Of a stretch of 64,000 nt of DNA, positions 34,376 through 47,292 are shown piece by piece. The translations under genes were made by a program, and so were the position numbers. The stretch lies in the NCBI GenBank assembly GCA_033980235.1, contig CM067075.1, positions 30,534,385 to 30,598,384 on the forward strand, in the 5' to 3' direction. Origin of the DNA: Diadema setosum. Taxonomy: Eukaryota; Echinodermata; Echinoidea; Diadematoida; Diadematidae. A model generated the notes under the pieces. That model ran no database searches. It saw only the letters and a list, made by a program, of their open reading frames with translations, and was not told the origin of the DNA. Position 1 is the first letter of the stretch. Each line of letters opens with the position of its first letter.

Positions 34376-34760
34376 TGCATTCATTTATGTACATTCATCT
34401 ATTCCATTTTCTTTTTCCACAGAACATAAGATAATATACGAAAATTACAAGTGATCTTGAATACACAATAGTTGACTGTACGATAAAAAAGAGGTATTAC
34501 CGAACTAAAAAGGATATACATTGTATATCAATAGTGTCCAATCAGTTTCCAACCAAGTAGGTAATGTGTTACATTATCCATGCTCTGTGGATAAGAATTG
34601 AGGAGCCCACTAAAAAGCTAAGCTTGCACACTGTGGACAATTCATATATTCGACTCATGAATTAACAAAAGAAAAATAAAAAGTTATTCTGGACATGACA
34701 GACAAGACAAAAGGAAACAAATACAAACACACAAATACAAATACAAAATCACAGCAACAT
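34376..34760 (-). mobile_element. Possible LINE 3' UTR, related to 38649
   Basis: Shares with 38649-38960 a block containing AAGCTA(A/G)GCTTGCA followed by TCGACTCATGA (34616-34660 here). Both copies start at the left with CATT-rich sequence. Read on the minus strand this would be a 3' untranslated region ending in a degenerate tail. No coding part is visible. Confidence 0.35.
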
Positions 34761-35397
34761 ATAAATGTAATGGCAATCACCACTGATAATCATCGTGGAG
34801 AAAAAAAAAAATGCCAGCAATCTTATTGTTCATAATGTTTTCCACACCTATAGGATATATAGGTGCATTGATGTAACAGAGAAATGCCCTTATACAGGCA
34901 CAAAAACAAGCAAATAAACGAATAAACAAACAGATATATACTATCAGAAAAAAAGACATACCATTCTGTTTCTCGTCCCACTATAACCCCCATTGCTTCC
35001 GACGTGATTTCTGTGTTAAAGGTGAAATATTTGGTAGCAAATTACATAACATGAAGATACATGAGCCAATATTTCTCCATATTCAACGCATCAATGTCTA
35101 CTCCGCCCGACTTGTAACATGAATTCTTTGAGAGAGGTTTCAGACTTGGAAAGAAACTCGCCCGCGCAAAGTTCGTACTGCGCAAAGAGAGACTCGTGCA
35201 TCTTCATGAGCTTGTAATGAAACGACAGTGAGCGAGCTTCGATGCTGCCATACGATTATCGTATGTGGGAACGTTGTGTCTGAATGGCCTCATATCAATA
35301 CGTGGTATAATATACGATAACTATAGGTGTGTATGAAAGCTCTATTTATCGGCAACTATTGAGGACGAGGTTGGAAGAAAAATGAGAATGAAATAAA
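34761..35397. other. No gene seen
   Basis: Unique AT-rich sequence with a modestly CG-richer part at 35155-35240. Confidence 0.55.
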
Positions 35398-35495
35398 TGA
35401 ATTGAATTGAATTGAATTGATTTGAGTTGAATTGAATTGAATTGAGTTGAGTTGAATTGAATTGAATTGAATTGAATTGAATTAAATTGAATTTT
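35398..35495. repeat. (GAATT)n pentamer microsatellite
   Basis: About 95 bp of GAATT with GAGTT and GATTT variants. Asn/Gln/Ile-rich frames are artefacts. Confidence 0.95.
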
Positions 35496-36370
35496 GGTTT
35501 TGGCATCGAGTTCCAAAAATCGATTTTCAAAAACCATTAATTACGGGTGTGTGTGAACGGAGACTTGGATTGCTGCTGTTTGGACAACGTAATTCTAAAC
35601 ACGATTTAAAATGTGTTCCAAAAAAGTAACGTAGTTACGAACGAGGTTGTTTTTACAATTTGAAAGCCCTCTTTTCTGCGGTGGATGGGATACACGGCAA
35701 AATTCATTTTGAGAGCTGCGCGCGTCGAAGCTACGACCCCCTCATCTATCAGATGGACAGTAAGACAGCCCAATGCCGATGTCAATGATTTACCCCGGAG
35801 TCGGGTTTCGTAGCGGTAAATATCCATCCCTAAATCTCACATTAGCCCAGATAGTTGTAAACAACCATATTCGATCCTCTGCTTCTCTAAATCCATCAAT
35901 CACATCACGCAGCAAGGCAACAACAGCAACAACAAAAAATCATTCACATCGTTTTCCATATTCAAAGTCTCAAGTAATCATTTAATTTGATTTGGCTCAA
36001 CTGATCAAAATTTATTTGACGTATGTCGGGTTTGCTCAAGAAGTTTTCGAAATGTCCAAATAATATTGATCACTTTGTAGTTGGCTTACGCTACTAAGTT
36101 GTGTCTATTTATTCGTCTTATTTGCTTGTTCCTGCACACTTTCCTGGAAGTCAGAAAGCGTATTTTTAATTCAGAAAGCAATTCATTTTAATAATTCAAT
36201 CTTTCCGAAAGATTAAAGGGAATGTTGGAATGTTGAGCATTCTCCGGGCAGAATATGTTTCTTGCCAGCCAATTTTACCATACCTATGAATGTAAAGGGG
36301 AAAGAGCTAGCATTTTGCTGATGGGTATTTCACGTCAGAAGATTTTTGAAAAGACTGAAGAAAGATTTAC
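35496..36370. other. No gene seen
   Basis: Unique sequence, no recognisable coding, RNA or repeat feature. Confidence 0.55.
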
Positions 36371-36675
36371 GTATAGTTATGCAAGATTAGAGCATTAATG
36401 ATTGCGTCAATATGAGATGCTCGAGTGTGTGTGTAGGAAAATAAATACCGAGGTCTAATAATTTAATGGGCATACTCTATCTTAATTTATATGTCATATA
36501 TATACCTATATATCTATATATATATATATATGGGTGTGTTGGTATAGTTATGCAAGATTAGAGCATTAATGATTGCGTCAATATGAGATGCTCGAGTGTG
36601 TGTGTAGGAAAATAAATACCGAGGTCTAATAATTTAATGGGCATACTCTATCTTAATTTATGTGTCATATATATA

Positions 36676-36722
<47 letters not shown>

Positions 36723-36730
36723 GTGTGTTG
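36371..36730. repeat. Direct tandem duplication, unit about 171-189 bp
   Basis: The unit beginning GTATAGTTATGCAAGATTAG occurs at 36371 and again at 36542. The copies differ by one visible substitution (TTTATATGTC versus TTTATGTGTC) and by the length of the TA run at the end (longer in the second). Each copy ends with TGGGTGTGTTG. A recent duplication or an assembly artefact. Confidence 0.95.
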
Positions 36731-36734
36731 GTAT

Positions 36735-38648
36735 GTGTTTTTGAATGTAATATATAAACGTTGTAAATAAAAACGAAATGACATGGGAAGAAAAGGAGTT
36801 TAGAATAGAGAAGAAATATTAAGTAGACAACACACACAAATAATGGGCAGTGTACGAGTTGAAGTTTATGTATTGGATGATCGATAACAAAGAGGATCGA
36901 AAGATGCCATGTTCTTGGCAACTACGACACACCGACACGTGCGTGTACACACATAAACGTGCATTCTAAAATATGAGGGACAAATGTTAAAATAGGCAGG
37001 CAGAAATTTTAGTATCGAACACATTGAGATGGCGAGTTGTAGACAGGGCGGGATGGGATAGGGGGCTTTATGAGTTTACGATGATATAGCAACGAAATAG
37101 GGTGGAAAATTTTGCATTTTTTTTCTTTTCTTTCTTTTTTCTTTTTTTTTTTTTGCTTAAAGATATCTGAAGCGAGCTGAAAACTTGGAAAGTTTTTCGA
37201 GAGAATGGAAATTGTGTTGTTTGTTTTTGTTTGTGTGTGATTTTTTTTTTCTCCGCTCAGCTCACCGTATCAGAAGAGGTGGCAAAATTGTCACGGGTGC
37301 CGGAACTGCAATTATCCCGTCGAAATGGCAGAAACGTGCTCTCCGCAACATTGGCGGAGACGATCGGGCGAAACAAGCAAACACTGTTACGTGGTAAAAA
37401 GACCAGTATCAAACATGTCATCAATCTAACATTAAACACATGCGTATGTGGGCTGAAATATATATATGATATATTATATGTAAATACACAGGGCAATATG
37501 TTTAGAAAAATATTGATGCATACAGGCGTACTTTCTTTTCTAGATTTACATGATACTCATCTAAAATCGTATACTTTTTTCTTATTCCTTATGTATAAAT
37601 CTAATATATACGTGTACATATACACATATATAATATAACTTGTAAACAAACAATTATGCATATAATATATATATACTTATGCATACGTATACGTATACAT
37701 ATGATTTCAAAGTTCTCATATTGAACACTTTCACTTTATCTGGTAGTGCCGAAAGCGTCGCCACTAGTCGTACAACCACGGAATTCTAATGCACAAATCT
37801 ACAAATCTTATAGTTCTTCATCTTGAAGTTGTCCCCATGCTCTCCAAAACTCAACGTCCGGTCTCACAAACAAGAGCTAGTATTCAAAATGTCACCAGGA
37901 AAAAAAAATAAAATAAAATGACTGATGTAACTATGCGTAATGCAGCGGTACATCGACGATGGTTGGGTATAGGAAATACGTCCTGTTTGCCAGATTTCCT
38001 ATACATTTTTCTAACTTGACGAATCACCTTTGTGACTTTTGTCGAGGATTTTCATTTCTGTTCCACCATCTTTGATTTCTTTTCAATGCATAAATGATGA
38101 GGCAAGCAATGGACACGGTTAATTTGGGTTGCATTGCGAGGCTGACCTAAAAATGTTCGCACAGAGATTAATCAAACTCGCTAAAAACTGAACAAAAAAA
38201 CAAACAAAGAAATAAACAAACAAATCGAGGCCATTGGGAGCGCTGTAGCATTATCAGATTGATAGGACGATTCTGAGGAATTCTCGAATGGATTCACATC
38301 TCCGTGTAGGTGTGATTTGCGGAAATACCCTCAACAGCATTTGGGTTTTTTTTTTTCTGTAGATCTATTGTGCCACGTCCTTTCCTGAATTTTTCTTCTC
38401 CAGTCATAGGATAGAAGAAACAATTGTCAGCAGACAGTGAAAGATTTCCGTCCATATACCCTCATACAACACCAGTGGAGATGAACAATCAGAAGTCATC
38501 ATATGAGTGAGATAGAATATATATACATAAATTGTACTTAAACATAACTTACATACCTCATTCACATCGGTGTCTCTAGTCCTGCTAATTCACCACTTTG
38601 TTAACTTGCATATAAGATCATTACGGTTACATAACTCACTCGCGGAAA
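36735..38648. other. No confirmed gene; weak exon candidate 37261-37393
   Basis: A T-rich tract ending CTCCGCTCAG (to 37260) looks like a 3' splice site and is followed by 133 bases, higher in GC than the surroundings, open in two plus-strand frames, then GTG-GTAAAA as a possible donor. I do not recognise either translation. The rest is AT-rich with T runs at 37118-37155. Confidence 0.3.
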
Positions 38649-38960
38649 ACATTTCATTTCATTTCATTTGAAACAAAAGCATAAAGTCCAGTATAACATT
38701 CGCATATACATGTACATACGAAAGCCGTGCAGCTCATTTATGATAAGAAAAACATAGTTTAAGAAAATATGATCATAATTAGCAAACCGTGAATTCATTG
38801 TATCAAAGAAAAGTTATTGGAAATGAAATGAACTGCTGAGAAGCTAGGCTTGCAAAATGCAGTCGACTCATGAGCAATTATAATAATGGGCAAACAAGAC
38901 TACATGTATAAGGCGGATTGCCTTTAAATAGGGGAAGGCAGAAAAAAGAAAACAAATTAT
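38649..38960 (-). mobile_element. Possible LINE 3' UTR with (AAATG)n tail
   Basis: Starts with three to four CATTT pentamers (38651-38670), then AT-rich sequence, and contains the AAGCTAGGCTTGCA ... TCGACTCATGA block (38840-38873) shared with 34376-34760. The tail repeat is the same as that ending the LINE at 30394, so a related LINE clade is plausible. Confidence 0.4.
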
Positions 38961-41344
38961 ATGCGCACTGCCGCATAAAAAATGATTGATAATAATGATT
39001 TATACTACCACACAATTAACTCAAAGCTGCGTGTGAAGTTAGAGTACAACATGGTCTTCTTGTTCAGTTTTCCTCAAGTTTATTAAAGTGCTGTTAGGCA
39101 AACATGATTATTAAGTTATGTGGAAGAAGAAAAAAAAAGTCATACAGTTGCCCTGAATCCAAATGTCCAGGCCTGTCTGAACAATTTAGACACGGCCCCT
39201 GAGCTCAATGGCATTGCCAAATATATACCAACGGATGGTTGACATGTTTACACTTCACCAAACGACTGCATATCCCTAGAACATGATCGAAATAAAGATC
39301 GATGACAGAGTGAGTTTTCCTATTATTTTATGTTCCTCGAGATTCTATCACTCTTCTTACGTTCTGACACATTCATTTCCCTTACCCTCCCCCACTATTT
39401 TTTTTTCTCCAAAAAAAAAAAACAACAAAGATTATCAGAAACGCCTCGTCGAGTGCTGTACCGATACAAATGATATCAAGTATACTGACTTCGGCGAAAA
39501 CAGCCGTCGGTGGCGCAAACAACGCTTGACAATAATTCCAGGGTTGGAATTTCGCTGCCAGCTCAGGAGTATCTCCCCGTTCTCGACAATCTTTGGCAAG
39601 TTTATTTCCTGCGGGATGTGCTATAATCATGATAGTCGAGACTAGATTGCATCCGTGGAAAACAATAGATGATGTTGCCCCTGGTTACCAAATTTTGGCG
39701 GGCCCGGTTTCGGTTAGGGTCGATAAAAAGATCCTTGAAGTGTCTGCGGCGCTGATGTCATCAAATATCGCAATAAATACGATACCGCCCAACTTTCTCC
39801 TCGGAGAAATGAATATATTCATCTCTGTCATTTGACTTTGGGTGCTTTTTTGGTCCTCGGAGTGACAAGATAGAGAAAGAGAGAACTCACATTAAGAAGA
39901 GTTATTTCTCTTTGTTCTTTGGCTGAATCCCGCCGAGTTTTCTTTGATGGATGATAATACCGTCTGCGAGCAGCGGTACGCACTGGATGCAGCGCTACGA
40001 GCTCGTGCTAGCGTTTACAAGACATCAACTTTAATACGTAACTTTTATTGATTTGATACGAGCCTTTTTACTCTTTATTTGATTTTTTTTTGTTTCTACT
40101 GATATTTCTTAGTTTTTCTTCATTTCAAACAAGTCACGTGGCAAGTGCTATTGAACTCTGAAAAGCACAGTGTCTCAATAAAAGTGCGTTTACTTGTTTC
40201 CTGTAAAGTACCTGCACGTAAGCATTCAGATCAGCTTGCTATATCATAAATCGAAAGCTTCTGTGAGGCACACTGTTTGCTATTCAACAGGGAAAAAGAT
40301 CAATTCTCTGTATGTCTTGCAGTACATTTCAAATCACGAATTATTTTTGTTGGCCTTCCTAGCATTGTTTCAATGTGACCGTTTGAGTCTAGATGAGACA
40401 TTTTAACTCTCTGTTAATTGGCGCGAGAAAGCAATCTCTCGGGTCCGATAATTCAACGATAAACTCGATTAGGAAATCACTCATGTCTATTCGTCAGTGA
40501 CGATCTGTAATAGAAACAATACGCACTCCTCGCGCGTTAATCTCCGTAATGAAATCTGCGCGGTGCGTGATTTGCCAAGAGTGGTGATATCGATTAATTC
40601 TTGTTATCGTTCACGCTCTAGTTATCACGTGGTTTCATGGACCACGCTAATCGCGGTGGCTATTTTCGGGTGCTATATACGATTGGACCGGTTTTGCATG
40701 AGCGACTACTGCCTCCACTGGCTGAGTGGGATTTTTTCTTTTTCTTTTTTTTTTTTGAAAGAAGCAAATGAATGAATCATAGGACTCTCTGATTAGCTTT
40801 GGAGTCTAGAATTTTGTAGGTGGCTCACCCAAACATCTTGCGATCCGAAAACACCAACAATACTGTCATGTACCTTTACCTGTAATTCATCCAGTAATGA
40901 TGATAATAAGGAGTATAAGTATACCACTTCATGATCATGATACTTAGGATTATGGTTCCACCAGAAACGATAACCATGGCAAAATACCCAATATAAGATT
41001 AATGATAACGGTAATAATAAAAGTGATGATAATGCAAATGGCAATCATCATATTATAATGATAATACATATTGCAATACTGATAATGATGAAACAAAGTT
41101 CTAGTTGTAGGCAGGATTATCGATTTATTCAGTCAGTATTTATTACAAATCTCCATCTAATATGTCTTGATAAAATCTTGATAACATCTGCAAATACAGG
41201 AAAAAGTTTTTTGAAGTTTTGAAAGTAAGATTATCAAAATGACGTAAAAACTTCGTTTTCTACAGCTCAGTTCGGAACAAGTTTGCACCAGCCCAATATG
41301 AAACTGCTTTATCACAGTGAGAGATATTCCGTGTGTCCCCCCCC
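38961..41344. other. No gene seen; GAT/AAT-rich 40895-41095
   Basis: Contains A runs near 39412-39422 and imperfect GATAAT/AATGAT sequence at 40895-41095. Frames at 39283-39645 and 39593-39835 are unrecognised and overlap other frames on the opposite strand. Confidence 0.5.
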
Positions 41345-41385
41345 CAAAAAAAAAAATAAATAAATAAATAAATATAAATAAATAA

Positions 41386-41429
<44 letters not shown>
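41345..41429. repeat. (AAAT)n-(AAC)n compound microsatellite
   Basis: A run, AAAT units, then about fourteen AAC units. Confidence 0.95.
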
Positions 41430-41816
41430 GGACCCTCCGGAACGATAACTAAAAAAAACAACAAAACAATCAATCAACCAAAATACAAAATCTGTGTATG
41501 AAACTATAACTTATTACCCACATCTTACAGACCCTCTCCATCCGATTTGCTTTAGTGGTCAAAGAGAAATGAGGATTTTTGTAGAGTATGTCAGGAATCC
41601 CTTCCCTCCAAGTTCTGTCCATTGTGCTCACACATTAATATGCAGTTCCAAGAGCATCCAAGTGCTAACTTTGGAAGAAACAGATCAATAACATGCTTTA
41701 CAACGATCCACATTTCTCTATGACCGTTTAACCAAATAGAATGGGGGTTTCTGCAAAATATAGCTGAGATGTCATATAGCCCTTACAGTGTAATCATATT
41801 GAAAGTTATCAATGCG

Positions 41817-42069
41817 GAAATCCGATTGTATTTTTGGGAGGGACATACTGTACAGTATGGCTGCGACTGGCGGGAATACTCCCCACGGAGTGGAGAGTGA
41901 GCACTGTCAGTGCTGGTTGGAAATAATGTATCCATAAACGGTGACTGGGGTAATAATAGTCTGTAAAGCGCATTGAGACACTTAACAAGTGTGACATGTG
42001 CTATATAAAAACTAGCTATCATTATTATTGTTTTTATCATTATTATTATTATTATTAATATTATTATTA

Positions 42070-42115
<46 letters not shown>

Positions 42116-42117
42116 CA
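41817..42117 (+). mobile_element. SINE/LINE 3' end with (ATT)n tail
   Basis: The body contains CTCCCCACGGAGTGGAGAG and GTGACTGGGGTAATAATAG, then AAAGCGCATTGAGACACTT and TGTGCTATATAAAAACT, followed by about 95 bp of ATT trinucleotides (42020-42116). The AGCGC...GAGACACTT...CTATATAAA plus ATT-tail layout is a familiar SINE or CR1/L2-type 3' end in invertebrate genomes. No tRNA-like head is recognisable, so the 5' boundary is approximate. Confidence 0.6.
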
Positions 42118-45100
42118 CAGTAGAAGCCAACTGAGAAAGGCCTTAACAATCTGGCCACATCATTTAAAGGTCTCGTTTGCATTCTGTTAAGTCTTGTGAA
42201 CCAGTGGAAGTTAATGCGCTTACAGCAGTAGATACTTTGAATAGCTTTTAAATTTCTGACATGGAAAACTGCCAATTACAAAAAAAAAAAAGAAAAGAAA
42301 AAGAAATCTAAGTTAAGGGAAATTACGGCAACAGAGTTTCATTCAAACTGCACCTAACTTTCTCTCTATCAATTTTCTGCGACATGTTTAGCTCTTACGT
42401 TGTTGTCGTACATTTTTCGGTCAGGTAAATTTTCTTTGATTTTTTTTTTCAATCTCTTACACTGTTGCCTTTCTTACTTTCAGCACTGGCATTGTATTCG
42501 CTGGAGGTTCTACTTTTTATTATAATACCTCTGGCATTTATTTTTGAACCTCGACATCTATACTTCTGACATTTTCCCTCCGACATTTTGTCTTTGGCAT
42601 TTCACCTCTGATATTTTGCCATGAAACCTTTTTTTTTTTTCTTGATTGTTTTAGGTTAAAAAGAAATGGTTCGTTTGGTTTTATACAAAACACTCACTTC
42701 GGACCGAGGACCTTAATTTGATTTTTATTTGACAGAGACAGGAACGAGGCTCACTACCGCTCTTGGACGTTGAGTGCGTTGTCATGGCAACGGTGGCGTC
42801 ATATTTTATAGCCTATGTCCAGAATCTTCGACTGTAGTTTCTGAACAGACTTCTCCTGCGTCCTGATTATGAGAGAGGGACATGAATGTTCCTTTCGATT
42901 ACTCAGCCTGTAAATTTAAGATTATTTTTCATTGTATAGCCGTAAGGATTTCAACCTATACTGTTATAAATCTCAACATATTCTCTTTTTATCACGAATA
43001 TAAATTCATCAGCTTCTTTTCCCATCCAGTTTGTTCTTCTTATTGCCATGCTAAAACGGCATCAATATTAATGATAGCTGTATTACCTGAATCAAAACAA
43101 ATGATTTCTTGTAAAACAGGGCAACATTCATACTATCAATGTTACACAACCTCACAGAAAATTAGTCACGGATTAATCCTTTATGTGCTTTGCTCGATGA
43201 TTGACACAGAGAAACTCATGGCGTTGTACACATTGGTCCAAGGTCCTGGCGCAAAAAGGGTTAACTGGATATATAACCCGTGCGCTCGGATGTTTAGAGG
43301 GTATGAAAATGAAATGTCAGACACGAGCGGAGATAGAATGAAAATACACTTACTTCAAGGATGATTTTCATCATCGATTTCCTACAGCGAACTCAGTAGC
43401 GTGACCTGAGTTTTTAATAACACCTCCGAAGTCAACGACTTCCGTCATCACAGCGCAATGTCTTGAACTGGCATGTAATGTTCCGAGTATACAATGGATC
43501 AGTATACCGCCACCAAGATGGTGTGCCAGGGAGTTGTTACCCGAGTCGTTTGGAGGGACTACGTCCTTGGGGCGAGGGTCCCAGCTTTCTCAGTCCCTCA
43601 TATTGGAATTCATGTATTTCCTTTCATTCACATGTATATCGGTATACGACACATGATACGGTTTATCTAGTACTGGCGAAGAAAAGAGATCCTACCATAT
43701 GGCGTAGTCGTGGTTAGGAGTTTCTTTGTCTGTTTCAGAAATATATACGCTTTTATTTTTCGTCCAAAGGTAGGAAACATATGGAATTGGATACTGAAAC
43801 ATAAAAAAATGAATGTGTATATTCAACATAGTAAAATGTTAAAGCTTCAGGGGGTAGAATATTAAAGAAACATCAGAAGAGCTATGAATAGAGTTAATTT
43901 TGATTCATCGCAACCAAGCGACATATGGAAAGTGTCTGACAAAAAAAAAACAAAAAAACCGGCGTGTTGGAGACAGAACGAAAATATGGCTGATTCAATC
44001 AATAGACGCACGGTAGAGAGCGTACACTGCGTTTTCTCCGACGTGTTTTGTCAGTATAATGCCCGCAGTGTGAATAAATACACTTTGGACTTTATTTTTA
44101 AGCACTCACAAAGTGCACCGTTATTGACGGATATGCTGTTCGAATATTGAATCTGCGAAGTCTTTGAGCAATACTGATTCCAACTTTCTTCTTTTTCATT
44201 GAATGAGGAGATGTTAAAGAAATATAATATGCTTGTTAGATTTTAACTTTGTGTTCACGAGGTTGTTGGTGATTTAAAAAAAAAAATCTTTACATCAAGC
44301 AAGAAGGAGGAAGACTTGTAAATGTTCAAGAATTTGCTACACACCAAAAAGACACGGATGTCTTTTTATCGACAGCCTCCCGTCGCTCACGTCACCCTAC
44401 TGCCAAGATACACACGCAGTGTTGGCGGGAATGCACACATCTGTTTGTGTGTGATCGATCGAACAGGTTGCTCCCAAACACAAAGAATCGATCGCTCATA
44501 TCGGCGCAGGAGTGAGATTGAGCGGTTTGCCGTTTTGTGTCATGATTGTAATGGGAATGACTGTTTAGTATTCATGATGGAAAGGCGTTCCGCCTTTGGC
44601 ATACCTGCCCAAAATTCCCAAGAAATGCCATCTTTGTATAAATTTTAGCCATTTTTTTTTATGATGCAGGCTTTTTAGGGGCATGATATTTCTAAATGAC
44701 CATTCCCCACATACAGGCAATTTCATAAGTCAAAAAAAATCATACACATCGACGAGATAGCGAAGTTCCGCTCCTCCCCCCCCCCCCCCTTACTACACTT
44801 GCTATACTTTACAAGGAATTAACGAAGACAATACATTCAGGTTGGTAAATCGTCTATCGACAAGATACAAAGGTCGAAACTAAAGAGATCTTATGATGAT
44901 TGCTTCGTGTAAGCCGACAGTACTGGTCCATTTGCTTTGATAGTGACTGAATACTCGACAATGTGTGGTCTCCACGATGTCGACTTTGTCATCATGTTCC
45001 ATGTATTACACTACAGGGTGTGTATAAGTGCGTATTTCTGTGTTTGATCTCGCCCATAGCTCATTAATTTGTGTACTGTGTGTTTGTGAGTGAGTGTGAT

Positions 45101-45212
45101 GCGCATTGATGTGATGGTGTATCGTGGTCAGCAGTTTATACTGATTCTTCCAAAGCCTCTGTGTGTGTGGGGGTGGGTGTCCATATTATAGATATTGTTA
45201 TGTTTAAACATT
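42118..45212. other. No gene seen over about 3.1 kb
   Basis: Contains A/T homopolymers, and a C run at 44779-44790. A 160-codon frame at 42882-43364 starts with ATG but shows no domain, splice context or composition unlike its surroundings. Confidence 0.5.
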
Positions 45213-45216
45213 ATAT

Positions 45217-45905
45217 GTGACCGTGCACCTCAAAACGAACATAAAGTCGCACACACTGATTTTGCATGAGGACTGAAAATAAGTGAAATGGGTCAACCTA
45301 GCCGAACTTGACTTTTTCACATTTTCTGAAAGAGCGGGTCTTCTTTTACATTATGCTAAAATTTAGTATCATAAAACGGGCAGGAAAGTGTGTTTTTTAG
45401 CAGTTTATCTCGAACATTTTTGGTAGAATAGTGTGATTAGGTGTGTCTTTAGAATCCCTTTTTCATTTCTGAAAAACCTTGTCCACACTCTTCACTTTCA
45501 ACTCTAATAACTTTTGAAAGGATAGTGCTACTGCTTTGAAAGTTGGCATTAATTATGGATATAATGTGTTAATGAGGCATGCTTAATTTCAGTTTAATCT
45601 AATAATCCCTTCATTGTTGCTACTCTGGTGGTTTACTTCCTGCTTTTTTTTTGTCCCATTCATCGCACAGCCAGCACGGTTTGGTAAAGATTAAGCGCTT
45701 GAATAGACACTGTACTTCAGAGCCTCTTTTCTCAGTTTACAATTTTCCTGAGTTTGTGCTTTCTTTCCAATATTTAGATAGGTTAGGAGAGTCCATTTGA
45801 TTTGAGTTATACATCATTTTAAAGCTTAAAGTCTGCTCTTTCAGAATATGGTCTAAACTAAAAATTCATGTCTGGCGACTTTTTGTTTGTTTTGAGGTGC
45901 AGGGT

Positions 45906-45908
<3 letters not shown>
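45217..45908 (-). mobile_element. Family A MITE, copy 3
   Basis: A 692 bp copy in reverse orientation to copies 1 and 2. It begins GTGACCGTGCACCTCAAAAC and ends with the complement of GTGACCCTGCACCTCAAAAC, so its terminal inverted repeats are the best preserved. Flanking duplication ATAT (45213-45216, 45909-45912), the right one merging into a TA microsatellite. Very similar to copy 1 over its whole length. Confidence 0.88.

Positions 45909-45970
<62 letters not shown>
45909..45970. repeat. (TA)n microsatellite abutting family A
   Basis: About 31 uninterrupted AT units starting exactly at the family A terminus. Confidence 0.95.
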
Positions 45971-45974
<4 letters not shown>

Positions 45975-46605
45975 AACTTAAAAAAATATATATATATACA
46001 TATATACATATATTACATATACATCATATTCATGACAGGATCATAGTTATCATCAACGTGTGTTATTGAGACATGCGTAAAAGCTTTCCAGTCGCTTGAA
46101 TCATTCTTCTCTTTAGGTAAGTTAGTGTTTTCAATATCATTCATCTATCTAGGAATGCCGTTTTAAATCTTGATTCCGTCCCGGCTGTTATTTCTTGCAA
46201 TAAAAAATCAATTGTCCTTTGCATTTCCTCCTGGATTCCTTTTGAACTATGAAAGCAATTTCCAAGTAGCATTGTTCATAACACGAGTGATAAAACATGT
46301 CAGGTCGACATGATAAATCAGCCTCAAATATTATATATATAGCGCTACATAATCAAGTCTGATACATTACCCTTTCAAACTGCAAGGATCCTCTGCCTTT
46401 CTCTGTGTGCTTGTAGAGAAAAAAAGTGTCAGACGACTATTCATTTACCTCCTTTTATTTCTTCAGTCGGTAAATGGTGACTTTTATTTTTCTACTTCTG
46501 TGCCGACAATCGCGAATGTTGAATATCTTGGCCGTGTTGGCACTGTTCGCTTCCACGGCTCTGCTCAGAGTAACCCTTTGCTATCTAATGTGTTTCCAAC
46601 TTTTT

Positions 46606-46641
<36 letters not shown>

Positions 46642-46999
46642 TCTGTTGTTGTTGCTGTTTTTGTTTTTGTTTATTTGTTTTGCCAACATTTTTTGGCACA
46701 GCCATTTTTTCAGTGACTTGTTTCAGTCGACACAAAGATATTTCACACATTGATTTTTTTTTTTTTTTGCGTTTTACATTACAGTCCGGGCTGTTGTCTC
46801 TCTCAAAAAGTCAAGTATGTTCATTGAGTTTCTTCTCCAGCTGTCTTTGGCCATAACGATGTCGTAGAGCACGTCCATCTACCTAATATCTATGAGCTGG
46901 TAATGGAATAAAATTTTCTGAACTTCTGAATTTTCATCAGTAGGTCTACATCACGCGATATGTATCCATCACATTTCGATCTGGTTCGAAGGAAAAGGG

Positions 47000-47000
<1 letters not shown>
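45971..47000. other. No gene; (TC)n at 46611-46638
   Basis: A TC run of about 28 bp and T runs near 46756-46768. The long Leu/Phe-rich frame at 46407-46856 is driven by these. Confidence 0.55.
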
Positions 47001-47051
<51 letters not shown>

Positions 47052-47053
47052 CC
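47001..47053. repeat. (CA)n microsatellite
   Basis: About 24 CA units plus a CG variant. Confidence 0.95.
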
Positions 47054-47235
47054 TTGTGTTGTGTATTGCCAAATTTCATGGACTGACGATGCATGCATTT
47101 TTTGTGTGTGCCATGATGTCAATTCATTGTCTGTAACCTTGGAGAAGACGCATGGTGCGTTGAAAATTTAGCGCAGCAATGATGATACACTAGCGATCTC
47201 TTCCTACATTTTGGTGTAGTGGAACCAACATGTGG

Positions 47236-47238
<3 letters not shown>

Positions 47239-47287
<49 letters not shown>
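47239..47287. repeat. (TA)n microsatellite
   Basis: About 24 TA units. Confidence 0.95.

Positions 47288-47292
<5 letters not shown>

Noticed and set aside
42882..43364. 160-codon plus-strand frame as a gene
   Set aside because: No domain, no splice context, and composition like the surrounding non-coding DNA.
46407..46856. 149-codon Leu/Phe/Ser-rich frame with an apparent hydrophobic N-terminus
   Set aside because: Driven by TC and T runs, overlapping another equally long frame, with no homology I recognise.
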